From Oscillospiraceae bacterium (GTDB taxonomy: Bacteria > Bacillota > Clostridia > Oscillospirales > Oscillospiraceae), in the NCBI GenBank assembly GCA_902785905.1, contig CADAAM010000001.1, forward strand, positions 91,320 to 143,561: a stretch of 52,242 nt of DNA. Direction: 5' to 3'. Every line of letters starts with the position of its first letter. The first letter of the stretch is position 1. The notes under the pieces are model-generated. The model was not told the origin of the DNA. It saw nothing but the letters and a program-made list of their open reading frames with translations, and did not search any database. The position numbers and the translations under genes are program-made. This document shows, one piece after another, positions 18,292 through 26,839 of the stretch.

Positions 18292-19665
18292 TCAATACTC
18301 CGTCGTCAGCATCCTGCGTTCAAGGGGCTTGTACTGGGCGGGATTGTCGTTGACGTTGGCCCAGCTGATGCCCTCATAGTTGCCGTCGTAATCAAGTGAC
18401 TTGAACTGCCGTACCAGATCGACGATGCACTTGTTGGGGTAACGCTCGGGCAGGTCGGCAAACTCGGCCTCCTTGTTTGTCACCACCAGCACGTCGCAAT
18501 TGGAACAGACCGCATCCAGATCGTCTGTGATAATCTGGTGCAGGTGCGGAAGCTTTGCCCGGATGAAATCGGCGTTGGTGCCCGTGAGCTGGGACAGACG
18601 CACGTTGCGGTCATAGATCATCAGGTCGTAGCCCTTGCCGTGGAGCGTCTGCACCACGTCGACAATCGGGCTGTTGCGCAGATCGTCCGTGCCGGCCTTG
18701 AAGCTCAGGCCGAGGATGCCGATTCTGCGCTGGCCCTTGCTCTCGATGATCTCGACAGCCAGCTTCTTCTGGATCTCGTTGGATGCGTCAATGCTGTTGA
18801 TGACGGGCACATCCACATACAGGTCATGCGCCAGGGTGCGCAGCGCCTTGGAATCCTTCGGCAGACAGGAGCCGCCGTAGGCAAAACCGGGCTTAAAGTA
18901 ATACGGGGAGATATTCAGCTGCTTATCCTTGCAAAAAATCTCCATGACCTTGTGGCTGTCGATATCCAGCGCCTTGCAGATATTGCCGACCTCATTGCCG
19001 AAGACGATCTTGAGGGCGTGGTAGGTGTTGTTCACATACTTCATGATCTCGGCCACGCGGATATCGGTGCAGACGAATTCCGCCGGGATATCCTTGTAGA
19101 TCACGCGGAAAACGGCCTCAGCCCGCTCACTGTCGGTGCCGACCAGCGTCAGGGGCGGATTCATATAGTCGCGGACAGAGGTACCCTCACGCAGAAACTC
19201 GGGATTGGAGACGACGGTGAAGTCCTTGCCGCGCTCCTTGCCGGAGGCCTCCGCAATGATCTCGCCCACCTTCTGGTTGGTGCCGGGCAGAACCGTACTG
19301 CGTATGGCGACGATGTGAAAGCTGTCCTTCTCCCGAATGCCCTCGCCGATCTGCCTGGCAACACGGAAAATATAGCTCAGATTCAGGTGCCCGTCCTTCC
19401 CGCTCGGCGTGCCGACACAGATGAAGGAGACGTCGCTGTTCTTCACGGCACAGATATAATCCGTCGTCGCCGTGAGCATGCCGCTGTCATGGGCCTCTTT
19501 GACAAGCTCGTCAATCTCTGCCTCGATAATGGTGGGCTTTCCTGCGTTGATGAGATCGACCTTGCCCTGGGTATGGTTGACGCCGATCACACGATGGCCG
19601 AGCTTTGCAAGGCAGGCGGCGCCAACGCAGCCCACATAGCCCAAACCGAAAATGCTGATATTCAT
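18292..19665 (-). CDS. algD-like: Nucleotide-sugar dehydrogenase, GDP-mannose 6-dehydrogenase-like
   Basis: 457 aa from ATG 19665, selected because AAGGAGAAG lies just upstream; an earlier in-frame start would add 15 residues. The NAD-binding glycine-rich motif is FGLGYVGCVGAAC at residues 6-18. Family motifs CVGTPS, AIRSTVLPGT and NPEFLREGTS follow. The catalytic cysteine is Cys267 in GFAYGGSCLPKD, very close to the position in Pseudomonas AlgD. It oxidises the C6 hydroxyl of a nucleotide hexose twice to give a uronate. The divergent manC-manA-phosphohexomutase operon makes GDP-mannose, so GDP-mannuronate is the likely product; UDP-glucose is the main alternative. Confidence 0.85.
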   Translation of the reverse strand: MNISIFGLGYVGCVGAACLAKLGHRVIGVNHTQGKVDLINAGKPTIIEAEIDELVKEAHDSGMLTATTDYICAVKNSDVSFICVGTPSGKDGHLNLSYIFRVARQIGEGIREKDSFHIVAIRSTVLPGTNQKVGEIIAEASGKERGKDFTVVSNPEFLREGTSVRDYMNPPLTLVGTDSERAEAVFRVIYKDIPAEFVCTDIRVAEIMKYVNNTYHALKIVFGNEVGNICKALDIDSHKVMEIFCKDKQLNISPYYFKPGFAYGGSCLPKDSKALRTLAHDLYVDVPVINSIDASNEIQKKLAVEIIESKGQRRIGILGLSFKAGTDDLRNSPIVDVVQTLHGKGYDLMIYDRNVRLSQLTGTNADFIRAKLPHLHQIITDDLDAVCSNCDVLVVTNKEAEFADLPERYPNKCIVDLVRQFKSLDYDGNYEGISWANVNDNPAQYKPLERRMLTTEY

Positions 19666-19727
19666 CGTTCTTCTCCTTTTTATTCTCTGTTTCAGAAATC
19701 GGTAATCCATATAAAACGTTTTTGCTC

Positions 19728-19756
19728 ATTATATCACAGTTTCTGTCACATAGCAA
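19728..19756 (-). promoter_or_regulatory. Sigma-A promoter of the dehydrogenase/amidotransferase operon
   Basis: Reading the minus strand: TTGCTA, 17-base spacer, TATAAT (perfect -10). The 5' leader to ATG 19665 is about 55 bases. Confidence 0.8.
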
Positions 19757-19806
19757 TTCCAAGCGAAAGATTCTCACAAAATACCGCATAAATATCTATC
19801 CTGTTA

Positions 19807-19835
19807 TTTACTTTCCTATGTTTCTGGTGTAAACT
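19807..19835 (+). promoter_or_regulatory. Promoter of the manC operon
   Basis: TTTACT, 17-base spacer, TAAACT, ending 37 bases before ATG 19873. It is back to back with the dehydrogenase promoter, so GDP-mannose supply and its oxidation start from one 200-bp control region. Confidence 0.65.
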
Positions 19836-19872
19836 GATAAAAAAGCAGCAGCATACCGGGAAAGGAAATGTC

Positions 19873-21204
19873 ATGAACATCGTTCTGTTATCAGGCGGCT
19901 CCGGCAAACGCCTCTGGCCGCTGTCCAATGAGGTCAGATCAAAGCAGTTTATTAAAATATTCAAGAAAAAGGGCGCGGCTCCGGAAGACGGCGTCAGCTA
20001 TGAATCCATGGTGCAGCGCGTCTACCGGCAGATCCGGAGCGTCGACCCCGAGGCAGAGGTGACGGTTGCGACGTCCAAATCCCAGGTTTCCGCCATTTAC
20101 AACCAGCTCGGCACGGACGTGGGCATCTCGGTCGAACCGTGCCGCCGGGACACCTTCCCCGCCATCGCCCTCGCCACCGCTTATCTCCACGAGATCAAAG
20201 AGCTTTCCGCGGATGACGCCGTTGTGGTCTGCCCGGTCGATCCCTATGTGGACGCCGATTACTTCCGCTGCGTGCGCGATCTCTATGAGGCTGCCCGGCG
20301 CGGTGACAGCAATCTTGTCCTGATGGGGATAGAGCCGACATTTCCGTCGATGAAGTACGGGTATATCAAGCCCTTCAAGCATCCCGACGGATCCACCGGC
20401 TACACCTTCACGGAAAAGCCCGCCAGGGAGAAGGCGCGCGAGTATATCGCGGCGGGCGCATATTGGAACAGCGGTGTCTTCGCCTATCGTCTCTCCTACG
20501 TGCTGCGCAAATCCAGAGAACTTCTGGGGACAGACAGCTATCAGGTCCTTCTGCAGAATTACGCGGGGCTCCCGAAAATTTCCTTTGACTATGCCGTTGT
20601 GGAGAAGGAACCCGGCATTGAGGTTCTGCCCTATCACGGGACCTGGAAGGATCTCGGCACCTGGAGCACCTTTACCGAGGCGATGGAAGAGCCTGTGATC
20701 GGCCGCGGCATCCTCGGCGAGGGCTGTGAGCGCGTCCATATCGTCAACGAGCTGAACCTGCCGATCCTCGTCATGGGGCTGAAGGACGCCGTAGTCGCGG
20801 CAAGCCACGACGGAATCCTGATCTCGGGGATGGACGAGTCCGCCCGGATCAAGCCATATGTAGAAGCCATCAACCAGCAGATCATGTTTGCCGAGAAGAG
20901 CTGGGGCAGCTATCAGGTAATGGATGCGGACAAGGGCTCCATGGTCGTGCTGGTCACGATCAATCCCGGACACCATATGAGCTATCACAGTCATGCGCGG
21001 CGCGATGAGATCTGGACGATCCTGCGCGGTTCCGGCTCTACGATCGTAGACGGGATGGAGCAGCCGATCAAGCCGGGCGACGTCGTGACGATGGCCGCCG
21101 GCTGCCGCCATACCGCTGTTGCGGGAGAAAACGGGCTTCAGCTTATCGAGATTCAGCTCGGCGACGAAATTGACTCCGCTGACAAGCAGAAGTTCGAGCT
21201 ATGA
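19873..21204 (+). CDS. manC: Mannose-1-phosphate guanylyltransferase with cupin domain
   Basis: 443 aa. The nucleotidyltransferase signature LLSGGSGKRLWPLSNEVRSKQF is at residues 5-26, with PVDPYVD and FTEKP further on. The C-terminal 110 residues form a cupin (PGHHMSYHSHARRDEIW, IKPGDVVTMAAGCRH), as in type II ManC/XanB proteins that also carry phosphomannose-isomerase activity. It converts mannose-1-P and GTP to GDP-mannose. A separate class I isomerase follows immediately, with a 4-base overlap, so the cupin half may be redundant or regulatory. Confidence 0.92.
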   Translation: MNIVLLSGGSGKRLWPLSNEVRSKQFIKIFKKKGAAPEDGVSYESMVQRVYRQIRSVDPEAEVTVATSKSQVSAIYNQLGTDVGISVEPCRRDTFPAIALATAYLHEIKELSADDAVVVCPVDPYVDADYFRCVRDLYEAARRGDSNLVLMGIEPTFPSMKYGYIKPFKHPDGSTGYTFTEKPAREKAREYIAAGAYWNSGVFAYRLSYVLRKSRELLGTDSYQVLLQNYAGLPKISFDYAVVEKEPGIEVLPYHGTWKDLGTWSTFTEAMEEPVIGRGILGEGCERVHIVNELNLPILVMGLKDAVVAASHDGILISGMDESARIKPYVEAINQQIMFAEKSWGSYQVMDADKGSMVVLVTINPGHHMSYHSHARRDEIWTILRGSGSTIVDGMEQPIKPGDVVTMAAGCRHTAVAGENGLQLIEIQLGDEIDSADKQKFEL

Positions 21205-22175
21205 GACTCCCGTTTCTTTTGGAGCCTTCCGCCAAGGACTATCTCTGGGGCGGAACAAGACTGAATGATGATTTTGGGAAAGGGATCGACCTCATCCCTC
21301 TTGCGGAGACATGGGAATGCAGCACCCATCCGGACGGGGAATCCCATGTAGGCGGCGAGACGCTGAGCAAGGTTCTCACCCGTCACCCCGAGTGGCTGGG
21401 CACACATCCGCTCGCCACAACGCACGGCAGACCAGAGCTGCCCATCATGATCAAGCTCATAGATGCGAAGACCAATCTCTCCGTGCAGGTACATCCGGAC
21501 GACGAATACGCGCTCAAACATGAGGGCTCGCTCGGCAAGACCGAGATGTGGTATGTGCTCAAAGCGCGGTCGGGGGCAAAGCTTGTTTACGGCTTTAATC
21601 GAGACGTCACACCCGAGATCGTCCGTGAGGCTCTGGAGAGCCGCAGCATCGAATCCCTGCTCAACCATGTTCCCGTGCATAAGGACGATATTTTTTATAT
21701 TGAAGCAGGCACGGTACACGCCATCGGCGCCGGCTGTCTGGTTGCGGAGATCCAGGAAAGCTCCAACCTTACATACCGCCTGTATGATTACGATCGTATT
21801 GACGCCAATGGGCAGCCGCGGCCGCTCCATGTGGAAAAAGCGCTCGAGGCGGCCAATCTCCGCTCCTCCACGGTGCCGCGCCAGCCGATGCGCGTTTTCC
21901 GCTACCACCGGGGCCGCGCGTCCGAGCTGCTGACCCGCTGCAAATATTTTCAGGTAGAACGCATGCTTCTGAACACGGAAATTCACCGCTCTCTTGTCCC
22001 CTATCAGACCGGCCCCAACTCCTTTCACGCGCTGCTGTGTCTCGACGGCTGCGGCAGTATCAGCGGCGAGGGCTTTTCGATGAATTTCTTCAAGGGCGAC
22101 TGCTTCTTTGTCCCGGCGGAGAGCATTCCCATGAAGCTGCACGGCAAGGCCCAGTTTCTGGATATCAGTTGTTGA
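21201..22175 (+). CDS. manA: Class I mannose-6-phosphate isomerase
   Basis: 324 aa; its ATG overlaps the manC stop. Motifs include YLWGGTRL, AETWECSTHPDGES, the metal-site region LSVQVHPDDEYAL with Gln and His ligands, EMWYVLKA, and YIEAGTVHAIGAG. It interconverts fructose-6-P and mannose-6-P, feeding the GDP-mannose route. It lies between manC and the phosphohexomutase in one operon. Confidence 0.93.
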   Translation: MRLPFLLEPSAKDYLWGGTRLNDDFGKGIDLIPLAETWECSTHPDGESHVGGETLSKVLTRHPEWLGTHPLATTHGRPELPIMIKLIDAKTNLSVQVHPDDEYALKHEGSLGKTEMWYVLKARSGAKLVYGFNRDVTPEIVREALESRSIESLLNHVPVHKDDIFYIEAGTVHAIGAGCLVAEIQESSNLTYRLYDYDRIDANGQPRPLHVEKALEAANLRSSTVPRQPMRVFRYHRGRASELLTRCKYFQVERMLLNTEIHRSLVPYQTGPNSFHALLCLDGCGSISGEGFSMNFFKGDCFFVPAESIPMKLHGKAQFLDISC

Positions 22176-22184
22176 GGATATAAT

Positions 22185-23840
22185 ATGGACTATCAGAGAG
22201 AATATCAGCGCTGGCTTGCGCACGTCACGGATCAGGAGCTGCTGAGCGAGCTGCGCTCCATGGACGCCGCCGCAATGGAGGACGCCTTCTACCGCGATCT
22301 GGCCTTCGGCACGGGCGGCCTGCGCGGCACCATCGGCGCGGGCGCGAACCGCATGAACATCCATGTGGTCGCACGGGCCAGTCAGGGACTTGCCAACTGG
22401 CTCGGCGAAGGTGCAAGCGTGGTCATCGGATACGACACCCGCATCAAAAGCGATCTTTTCGCCCGCACCGCTGCCGGTGTCTTTGCCGCAAACGGCATAC
22501 TTGTCCGCCTCTGGCCCGAGCCGCTGCCGGTTCCCACGGTGTCCTACGCCGTCAGGGCGCTGGACGCCTGCGCGGGCGTGATGATCACTGCCAGCCATAA
22601 TCCCGCAAAATACAACGGTTACAAGGTCTACGGGCCGGACGGTTGTCAGATTACCACCGAAGCTGCGGCAGAGATTCTCGCCGAGATCATGCGGGTCGAC
22701 CTGTTCACCGACGTGAAAAGCATGGATTTTGACGCAGCGCTGGCAGAAGGCCGGATTCAGCAGATTGACGGCGGCGTTCTCACGGCGTTTCTGGAAGAGG
22801 TAAAGCGTCAGAGCGTGCTGTTCGGCGACGAGATCGACCGCGACGTCGCGATCGTCTATTCGCCGCTCAACGGGACAGGACTCAAGCCGGTGACGCGCGC
22901 TCTCTCTGAATCCGGCTTTACCAACATCACCGTCGTGGAAGAACAGCGGGAGCCGGACGGCAATTTTCCGACCTGCCCTTATCCGAATCCCGAAATCCGG
23001 GAGGCGATGGAGCTGGGGCTTCAATATTGCGAGAGAACCGGCGCCGATCTCATGCTCGCCACCGACCCCGACTGCGATCGCTGCGGCATCGCGGTAAAGG
23101 CTCCGGACGGAAGCTATCGGCTTCTGAGCGGAAACGAGGTTGGGCTTCTCCTGCTGGATTATATCTGCTCCCGGCGTATCCGTCACAGCAGAATGCCTGC
23201 GCATCCCGTCTTCGTCAAAACGGTGGTCACCATGGATCTGGCGGAGAGAATTGCCGCAAGCTACGGTGTGGAGACGGTCAACGTCCTCACCGGCTTCAAA
23301 TTCATCGGCGAGGTGATCGGTCGGCTGGAACAGGCCGGAAGAGTTTCCGATTACATCTGCGGCTTTGAGGAAAGTTACGGCTATCTGACCGGAAGCTATG
23401 TCCGTGATAAGGACGGCGTAAACGCCGCCTTCATGATCAGCGAGATGTTCGCGTTCTACAAAACCCGGGGCGTCAGTCTTCTCGACAAGCTCCGTGAGCT
23501 GTATGCGAACTATGGCTACTGCATGAACACCCTGCACTCCTACGAGTTTCCGGGCAGCGCGGGCATGGAAAAGATGCGCGCGATCATGGCTGCTTTTCGC
23601 CGCGCCCCGGACCGCATCGGCGGGAAAAAGCTCCTTCGTATGGAGGACTACAGTCTCGGTCTGAACGGCCTGCCGAAATCCGATGTGCTGAAATTCTTTA
23701 CCGAAGACGCTTCCGTCGTGATCCGTCCCTCCGGGACGGAGCCCAAGCTCAAAACTTATATCAGCGTCACGGCGGAGAATGAGGAAGCCGCTCGGCGCAT
23801 CGAGGAAAAGATCAGCGGCGAGCTGGAAAAGAGCTTTTGA
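22185..23840 (+). CDS. Phosphohexomutase (phosphoglucomutase/phosphomannomutase, PgcA type)
   Basis: 551 aa. FGTGGLRGTIGAG near residue 45, the phospho-serine loop MITASHNPAKYNGYK, the Mg-binding TDPDCDRCGIA, the sugar-recognition GFEESYGYL and the phosphate-binding RPSGTEPKLK are all present. It would interconvert hexose 6- and 1-phosphates. In this operon the mannose-6-P to mannose-1-P step is the missing link between manA and manC, so phosphomannomutase activity is probable. Members of this long subfamily often also use glucose phosphates. Confidence 0.9.
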   Translation: MDYQREYQRWLAHVTDQELLSELRSMDAAAMEDAFYRDLAFGTGGLRGTIGAGANRMNIHVVARASQGLANWLGEGASVVIGYDTRIKSDLFARTAAGVFAANGILVRLWPEPLPVPTVSYAVRALDACAGVMITASHNPAKYNGYKVYGPDGCQITTEAAAEILAEIMRVDLFTDVKSMDFDAALAEGRIQQIDGGVLTAFLEEVKRQSVLFGDEIDRDVAIVYSPLNGTGLKPVTRALSESGFTNITVVEEQREPDGNFPTCPYPNPEIREAMELGLQYCERTGADLMLATDPDCDRCGIAVKAPDGSYRLLSGNEVGLLLLDYICSRRIRHSRMPAHPVFVKTVVTMDLAERIAASYGVETVNVLTGFKFIGEVIGRLEQAGRVSDYICGFEESYGYLTGSYVRDKDGVNAAFMISEMFAFYKTRGVSLLDKLRELYANYGYCMNTLHSYEFPGSAGMEKMRAIMAAFRRAPDRIGGKKLLRMEDYSLGLNGLPKSDVLKFFTEDASVVIRPSGTEPKLKTYISVTAENEEAARRIEEKISGELEKSF

Positions 23841-23929
23841 TACCGTTCACAAAATTTTGCTGTATTCTGTCACCGCAGAGGGCGGCACGGTATACCGCAG
23901 TACCTTATGTTTGTCATATGAAATGCTCG

Positions 23930-24014
23930 GGGCCGATGCCTTCATCCGCCCGCCTTTGACCCGCTGTCTGCGGGTCGGCGGGTCGATCAAGGGATCGGCC
24001 CTGAACGCTTTTTT
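23930..24014 (+). terminator. Nested hairpin with T-tract after the manC operon
   Basis: Three nested stems: GGGCCGAT (23930-23937) with ATCGGCCC (23994-24001), CCCGCC with GGCGGG, and GACCCGC/GCGGGTC at the tip, followed by GCTTTTTTG. It is unusually long for a terminator. The rest of the gap 23841-24073 is only the short MITE next to it. Confidence 0.6.
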
Positions 24015-24027
24015 GTATTCCTGTTTT

Positions 24028-24074
24028 ATACTATTTTTCAATAAAAGTCGACACTTTTTATTGAAAATCAGTAT
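24028..24074. mobile_element. Minimal MITE of family M, two terminal repeats joined
   Basis: Reads ATACTATTTTTCAATAAAAG, then GTCGAC at the centre, then the inverted arm ending ATTGAAAATCAGTAT. It matches the ends of the longer elements at 26437-26576 and 26840-27002 and looks like an internal-deletion form. Its last base is part of the stop codon of the convergent sugar transferase gene. Confidence 0.75.
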
Positions 24075-25579
24075 TATTTCACAACGGTTTCTTTCGTCTC
24101 GCCGCGCTGCTCCGACGCGTCTTCCTTCTTTCCAAAGATCAGTCTCCGCAGGAACTGCCTCGCCGTCTCTATGACAATTCTGAGATCCAGCCCCAGCCCC
24201 CAGTTGGCTATGTATTCGGTGTCAAGCGCGACAATATCGTCAAAGCTCATGGTGTCCTTGTCGAGCCTGATCTGCCACAAGCCGGTCAGCCCCGGCTTGA
24301 CGGACATGCGCGCCCTGTGACGGTACTGGTACTTTTTCCATTCGTCGGGCGTCGGCGGGCGTGTACCCACGATGCTCATATCCCCCTTGAGGACGTTGAA
24401 AAACTGAGGAAACTCATCCAGACTTGTTTCCCGGATGAAGGCGCCGATCCCCTTTTTCTTTGTCCCGTCCGGAAGAATGCGGTTGCCGATCACGCGGGGG
24501 TCAAAATCCATTTTGAACATCATGCCGTCCGCGTGGGAGCTCTCCGCCATCAGCGCCGCTTTCCTCTCCTCTGCGTCCATATACATTGAGCGGATTTTGT
24601 ACATCTTGAATTTGCGCCCGTTTTCGCCGATGCGTTTCTGACAGAAGATCAGCGGGCCGGGGGATGCCGCGCAGATGAAGGGACCGAACACGATCAGCAG
24701 CAGAACCGCGGCAATGCTGCCGAAAAAGCCGACCACGATGTCAAAGCTTCTCTTGATAAAGGCGTCCAGCGGCTTCATAAAGTTGATATTCGCCGTCAGC
24801 ACCTCATACCCCGCGATATATCCGATCGTGATTTTTCTCTCATCGATACCCTGCACCGCAACAGAGAGATGGATCGTCAGGGCCATCTGACGGCACTGCT
24901 CGATCAGCGTCTGCGTCTTGTCGCCCAGAGAGCAGCGGAAGAAAAGGACCTCATCCACCCATTCCCGGCAGAGATAATCCGCCGCATTTCCCAGATTCGC
25001 GACTACCGGCACATCCTCAAATATCTCTCCCTCCGCGTCCCGATCCGTAAAGACAAAGCCGATGACATTATAGCGGAGAAAGGAATGGGTTCTTATCCGA
25101 TCCAGGATCTCCTGAGCATACAGGCTTTTTGTTACGATCAGGATCGGGCTCTTCGTCTCTTCGGGAATCGGATGTCGGCGAAGAAAACCTTTCCAGAAAA
25201 TGCGCGTCCCGTAAGAATAAAGAAAATATAGGATCAGAACCAGGATAAAAAAGCCATCCGGATAGGTCATTTTCTCCAAACGGAGCACGATCGCCACCGA
25301 AATCAGCCCGATCACCAGAAGCACATGCCGCAGCGTCATGCCGAGCTCCACGAGGTATCCGCGCGTCACCACATGACCGAGCCCGTCAAAAGCGATCAGG
25401 ACGCCGAGATCTATCATGAGTATCATGACAATAAAGCCGGGAATATTGGGATCTGAAAAAGTCTGCCCGTTTTGCCTGATGACCCAGATTCCCGTCAGCA
25501 AAGAAAGAAGGAGGGAAAAAAGATCAAGCAGGATAAAGTCAAAGTGCTTGAGCCAGCCCTTAACGGTCATCTTATACAT
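24074..25579 (-). CDS. Polyprenyl-phosphate sugar phosphotransferase (initiating sugar transferase)
   Basis: 501 aa. Four N-terminal helices (residues 10-130), a CoA-binding-like soluble domain (ILIVTKSLYAQEIL), then the bacterial sugar transferase domain: KRSFDIVVGFFGSIAAVLLL helix, GPLIFCQKRIGENGRKFKMYKIRSM, IRETSLDEFPQFFNVLKGDMSIVGTRP and KPGLTGLWQI. It transfers a sugar-1-phosphate from a nucleotide sugar to undecaprenyl phosphate, the first step of repeat-unit assembly. Its C-terminal tail is charged and its stop codon lies at the edge of a MITE. The start ATG 25579 is preceded by GAAGGT. Confidence 0.93.
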   Translation of the reverse strand: MYKMTVKGWLKHFDFILLDLFSLLLSLLTGIWVIRQNGQTFSDPNIPGFIVMILMIDLGVLIAFDGLGHVVTRGYLVELGMTLRHVLLVIGLISVAIVLRLEKMTYPDGFFILVLILYFLYSYGTRIFWKGFLRRHPIPEETKSPILIVTKSLYAQEILDRIRTHSFLRYNVIGFVFTDRDAEGEIFEDVPVVANLGNAADYLCREWVDEVLFFRCSLGDKTQTLIEQCRQMALTIHLSVAVQGIDERKITIGYIAGYEVLTANINFMKPLDAFIKRSFDIVVGFFGSIAAVLLLIVFGPFICAASPGPLIFCQKRIGENGRKFKMYKIRSMYMDAEERKAALMAESSHADGMMFKMDFDPRVIGNRILPDGTKKKGIGAFIRETSLDEFPQFFNVLKGDMSIVGTRPPTPDEWKKYQYRHRARMSVKPGLTGLWQIRLDKDTMSFDDIVALDTEYIANWGLGLDLRIVIETARQFLRRLIFGKKEDASEQRGETKETVVK

Positions 25580-25648
25580 GGTCGATACCTTCTCTGTCTA
25601 TGGTATGAACGCCGAGCCTTTGAAAAAATGCCGCAGTCTCTTTTGATT

Positions 25649-25678
25649 ATTATACGGACTGTTTCCCCGCCGCGTCAA
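25649..25678 (-). promoter_or_regulatory. Promoter of the initiating sugar transferase
   Basis: Minus strand: TTGACG, 18-base spacer, TATAAT, with about a 65-base leader to ATG 25579. Confidence 0.75.
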
Positions 25679-25734
25679 GTTCTTTCGGCTTCTTTTCCCA
25701 TGTTTTTATGTTTATTGAACGTTTACCGTCTCCT

Positions 25735-25769
25735 CAACCAAAAAAGCGCCCCGCATTTGGCGGGGCGCT
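25735..25769 (-). terminator. Terminator of hsp20
   Basis: AGCGCCCCGC-atttg-GCGGGGCGCT followed, on the minus strand, by TTTTTTGG. It lies 11 bases after the hsp20 stop. Confidence 0.9.
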
Positions 25770-25780
25770 GCATATCAGGA

Positions 25781-26227
25781 TTATCCCTGGATCTGAATGG
25801 TCTTGCGTTCCGGAAGAGCCACCGGCTTCTCCTTCGGGAAGTCCAGCGTCAGGACGCCGTCCTCGAACTTGGCCTGAACGTCTTCTTCCTTCACATTCTC
25901 GCCGATATAAAAGCTCCTCGTCATGGAGCCCTCATACCGCTCCTGATGAACGATACGGCCTTTCTTGTCCTTGCCCTCTTCTTCCAGCCCTTTAGCTGCG
26001 CTGATGGTCAGATAGCCGTTCTGCAGCTGCAGTTCGATCTGATCCTTCTTGAAGCCCGGCAGGTCAATCTTCAGCTCATAGCCGTCATCATGTTCCTTCA
26101 GATCTGTCTTCATTACATGCGCGGCATGTTTGCCGTACAGCTTGCGGTCCATGTCAGATCCAAAGTCTCTGAACGGAAAGCCCATCCAGTCATCAAACAA
26201 ACTCTCTCCAAAAATACTCGGTAACAT
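25781..26227 (-). CDS. hsp20: Small heat shock protein (Hsp20/alpha-crystallin)
   Basis: 148 aa. The alpha-crystallin domain runs from about residue 40 (KTDLKEHDDGYELKIDLPGF) to FEDGVLTLDFPK; the C-terminal IQIQG holds the I-x-I tail that docks between dimers. It is an ATP-independent holdase that binds unfolding proteins in the cytoplasm. GGAGG precedes ATG 26227. The promoter carries a CIRCE box, so HrcA repression is expected. It is monocistronic between its promoter and a strong terminator. Confidence 0.95.
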   Translation of the reverse strand: MLPSIFGESLFDDWMGFPFRDFGSDMDRKLYGKHAAHVMKTDLKEHDDGYELKIDLPGFKKDQIELQLQNGYLTISAAKGLEEEGKDKKGRIVHQERYEGSMTRSFYIGENVKEEDVQAKFEDGVLTLDFPKEKPVALPERKTIQIQG

Positions 26228-26326
26228 AAGTCATGCCTCCTTCAAATACTGCAATCATTTTGTCTGTTACCTGAGCAAGGGGGATGGAGGTCATTTATTC
26301 GATCTTCGTTCCTCTGTTCGATTATG

Positions 26327-26354
26327 ATTATATCACTCTTTTTAGCACTGTCAA
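26327..26354 (-). promoter_or_regulatory. Consensus sigma-A promoter of hsp20
   Basis: Minus strand TTGACA, 16-base spacer, TATAAT, both hexamers perfect. The -35 lies inside the CIRCE element. Confidence 0.9.
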
Positions 26355-26368
26355 GCTGTGAGTGCTAA
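26342..26368. promoter_or_regulatory. CIRCE operator (HrcA site)
   Basis: TTAGCACTG, 9-base spacer, GAGTGCTAA. This matches the CIRCE consensus TTAGCACTC-N9-GAGTGCTAA except for one base of the left arm. It overlaps the -35 and spacer of the hsp20 promoter. Confidence 0.92.
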
Positions 26369-26436
26369 TTCTCGCATGAACAATTTGTGAACAATTTTAT
26401 ATATTATAACGCACAACTTTTGTCGTCGAGCAAATG

Positions 26437-26576
26437 ATACTATTTTTCAATAAAAAGTCGACACTTTTTATTGAAAAGATGCCGCCTGCGGCGGCATACA
26501 GTTGCTGACGCAACTGACGTCTCATACGATTTTCAACGCGCGCAGATCTTGTCTACTTTTTAATGAAAATCAGTAT
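26437..26576. mobile_element. MITE of family M, 140 bp
   Basis: Left end ATACTATTTTTCAATAAAAA; right end is the complement of ATACTGATTTTCATTAAAAA, so about 22 of 26 end bases match. Interior hairpins are ATGCCGCC/GGCGGCAT and CAGTTGC/GCAACTG. No coding capacity. Confidence 0.8.
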
Positions 26577-26650
26577 GACACCGGACATATGCATTTTGGT
26601 ATTCCTGTCTTGACCGAAGGTATACGGCTGTGGTTATTCTTCTCTTTCAG

Positions 26651-26715
26651 GACCAACCTGGTTTGCGGGGGGTTGTCTACAGTCTGCGGGGCTGCCTTGT
26701 GAGGCAGCCCCTTTG
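26651..26715 (+). repeat. Family T repeat with terminator hairpin, copy 1
   Basis: Begins GACCAACCTGGTTT and ends with GGGGCTGCCT-tgtg-AGGCAGCCCC plus TTTG. It resembles 51656-51720, where the same opening leads into a different hairpin. Confidence 0.6.
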
Positions 26716-26839
26716 CTCCCGGGCCGCCCATACTTTTTCAATTTTTTGTCACAACTCCCGCGGTTTTTCAAGGGTTCGTTCCGGATTTTCCACTCTCCGG
26801 GGGATTTTTTGAGAGAGGGCGGAAACATCCGTCGGAATA

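Noticed and set aside
21153-23537. 794-residue open frame antisense to manA and the phosphohexomutase
   Set aside because: Both sense genes show full family motifs; the antisense frame is a by-product of GC-rich codon use and shows no domain.
18292-23840. Alginate operon
   Set aside because: No Alg8/Alg44, AlgG, AlgK or AlgL-like gene; only precursor supply is shared.
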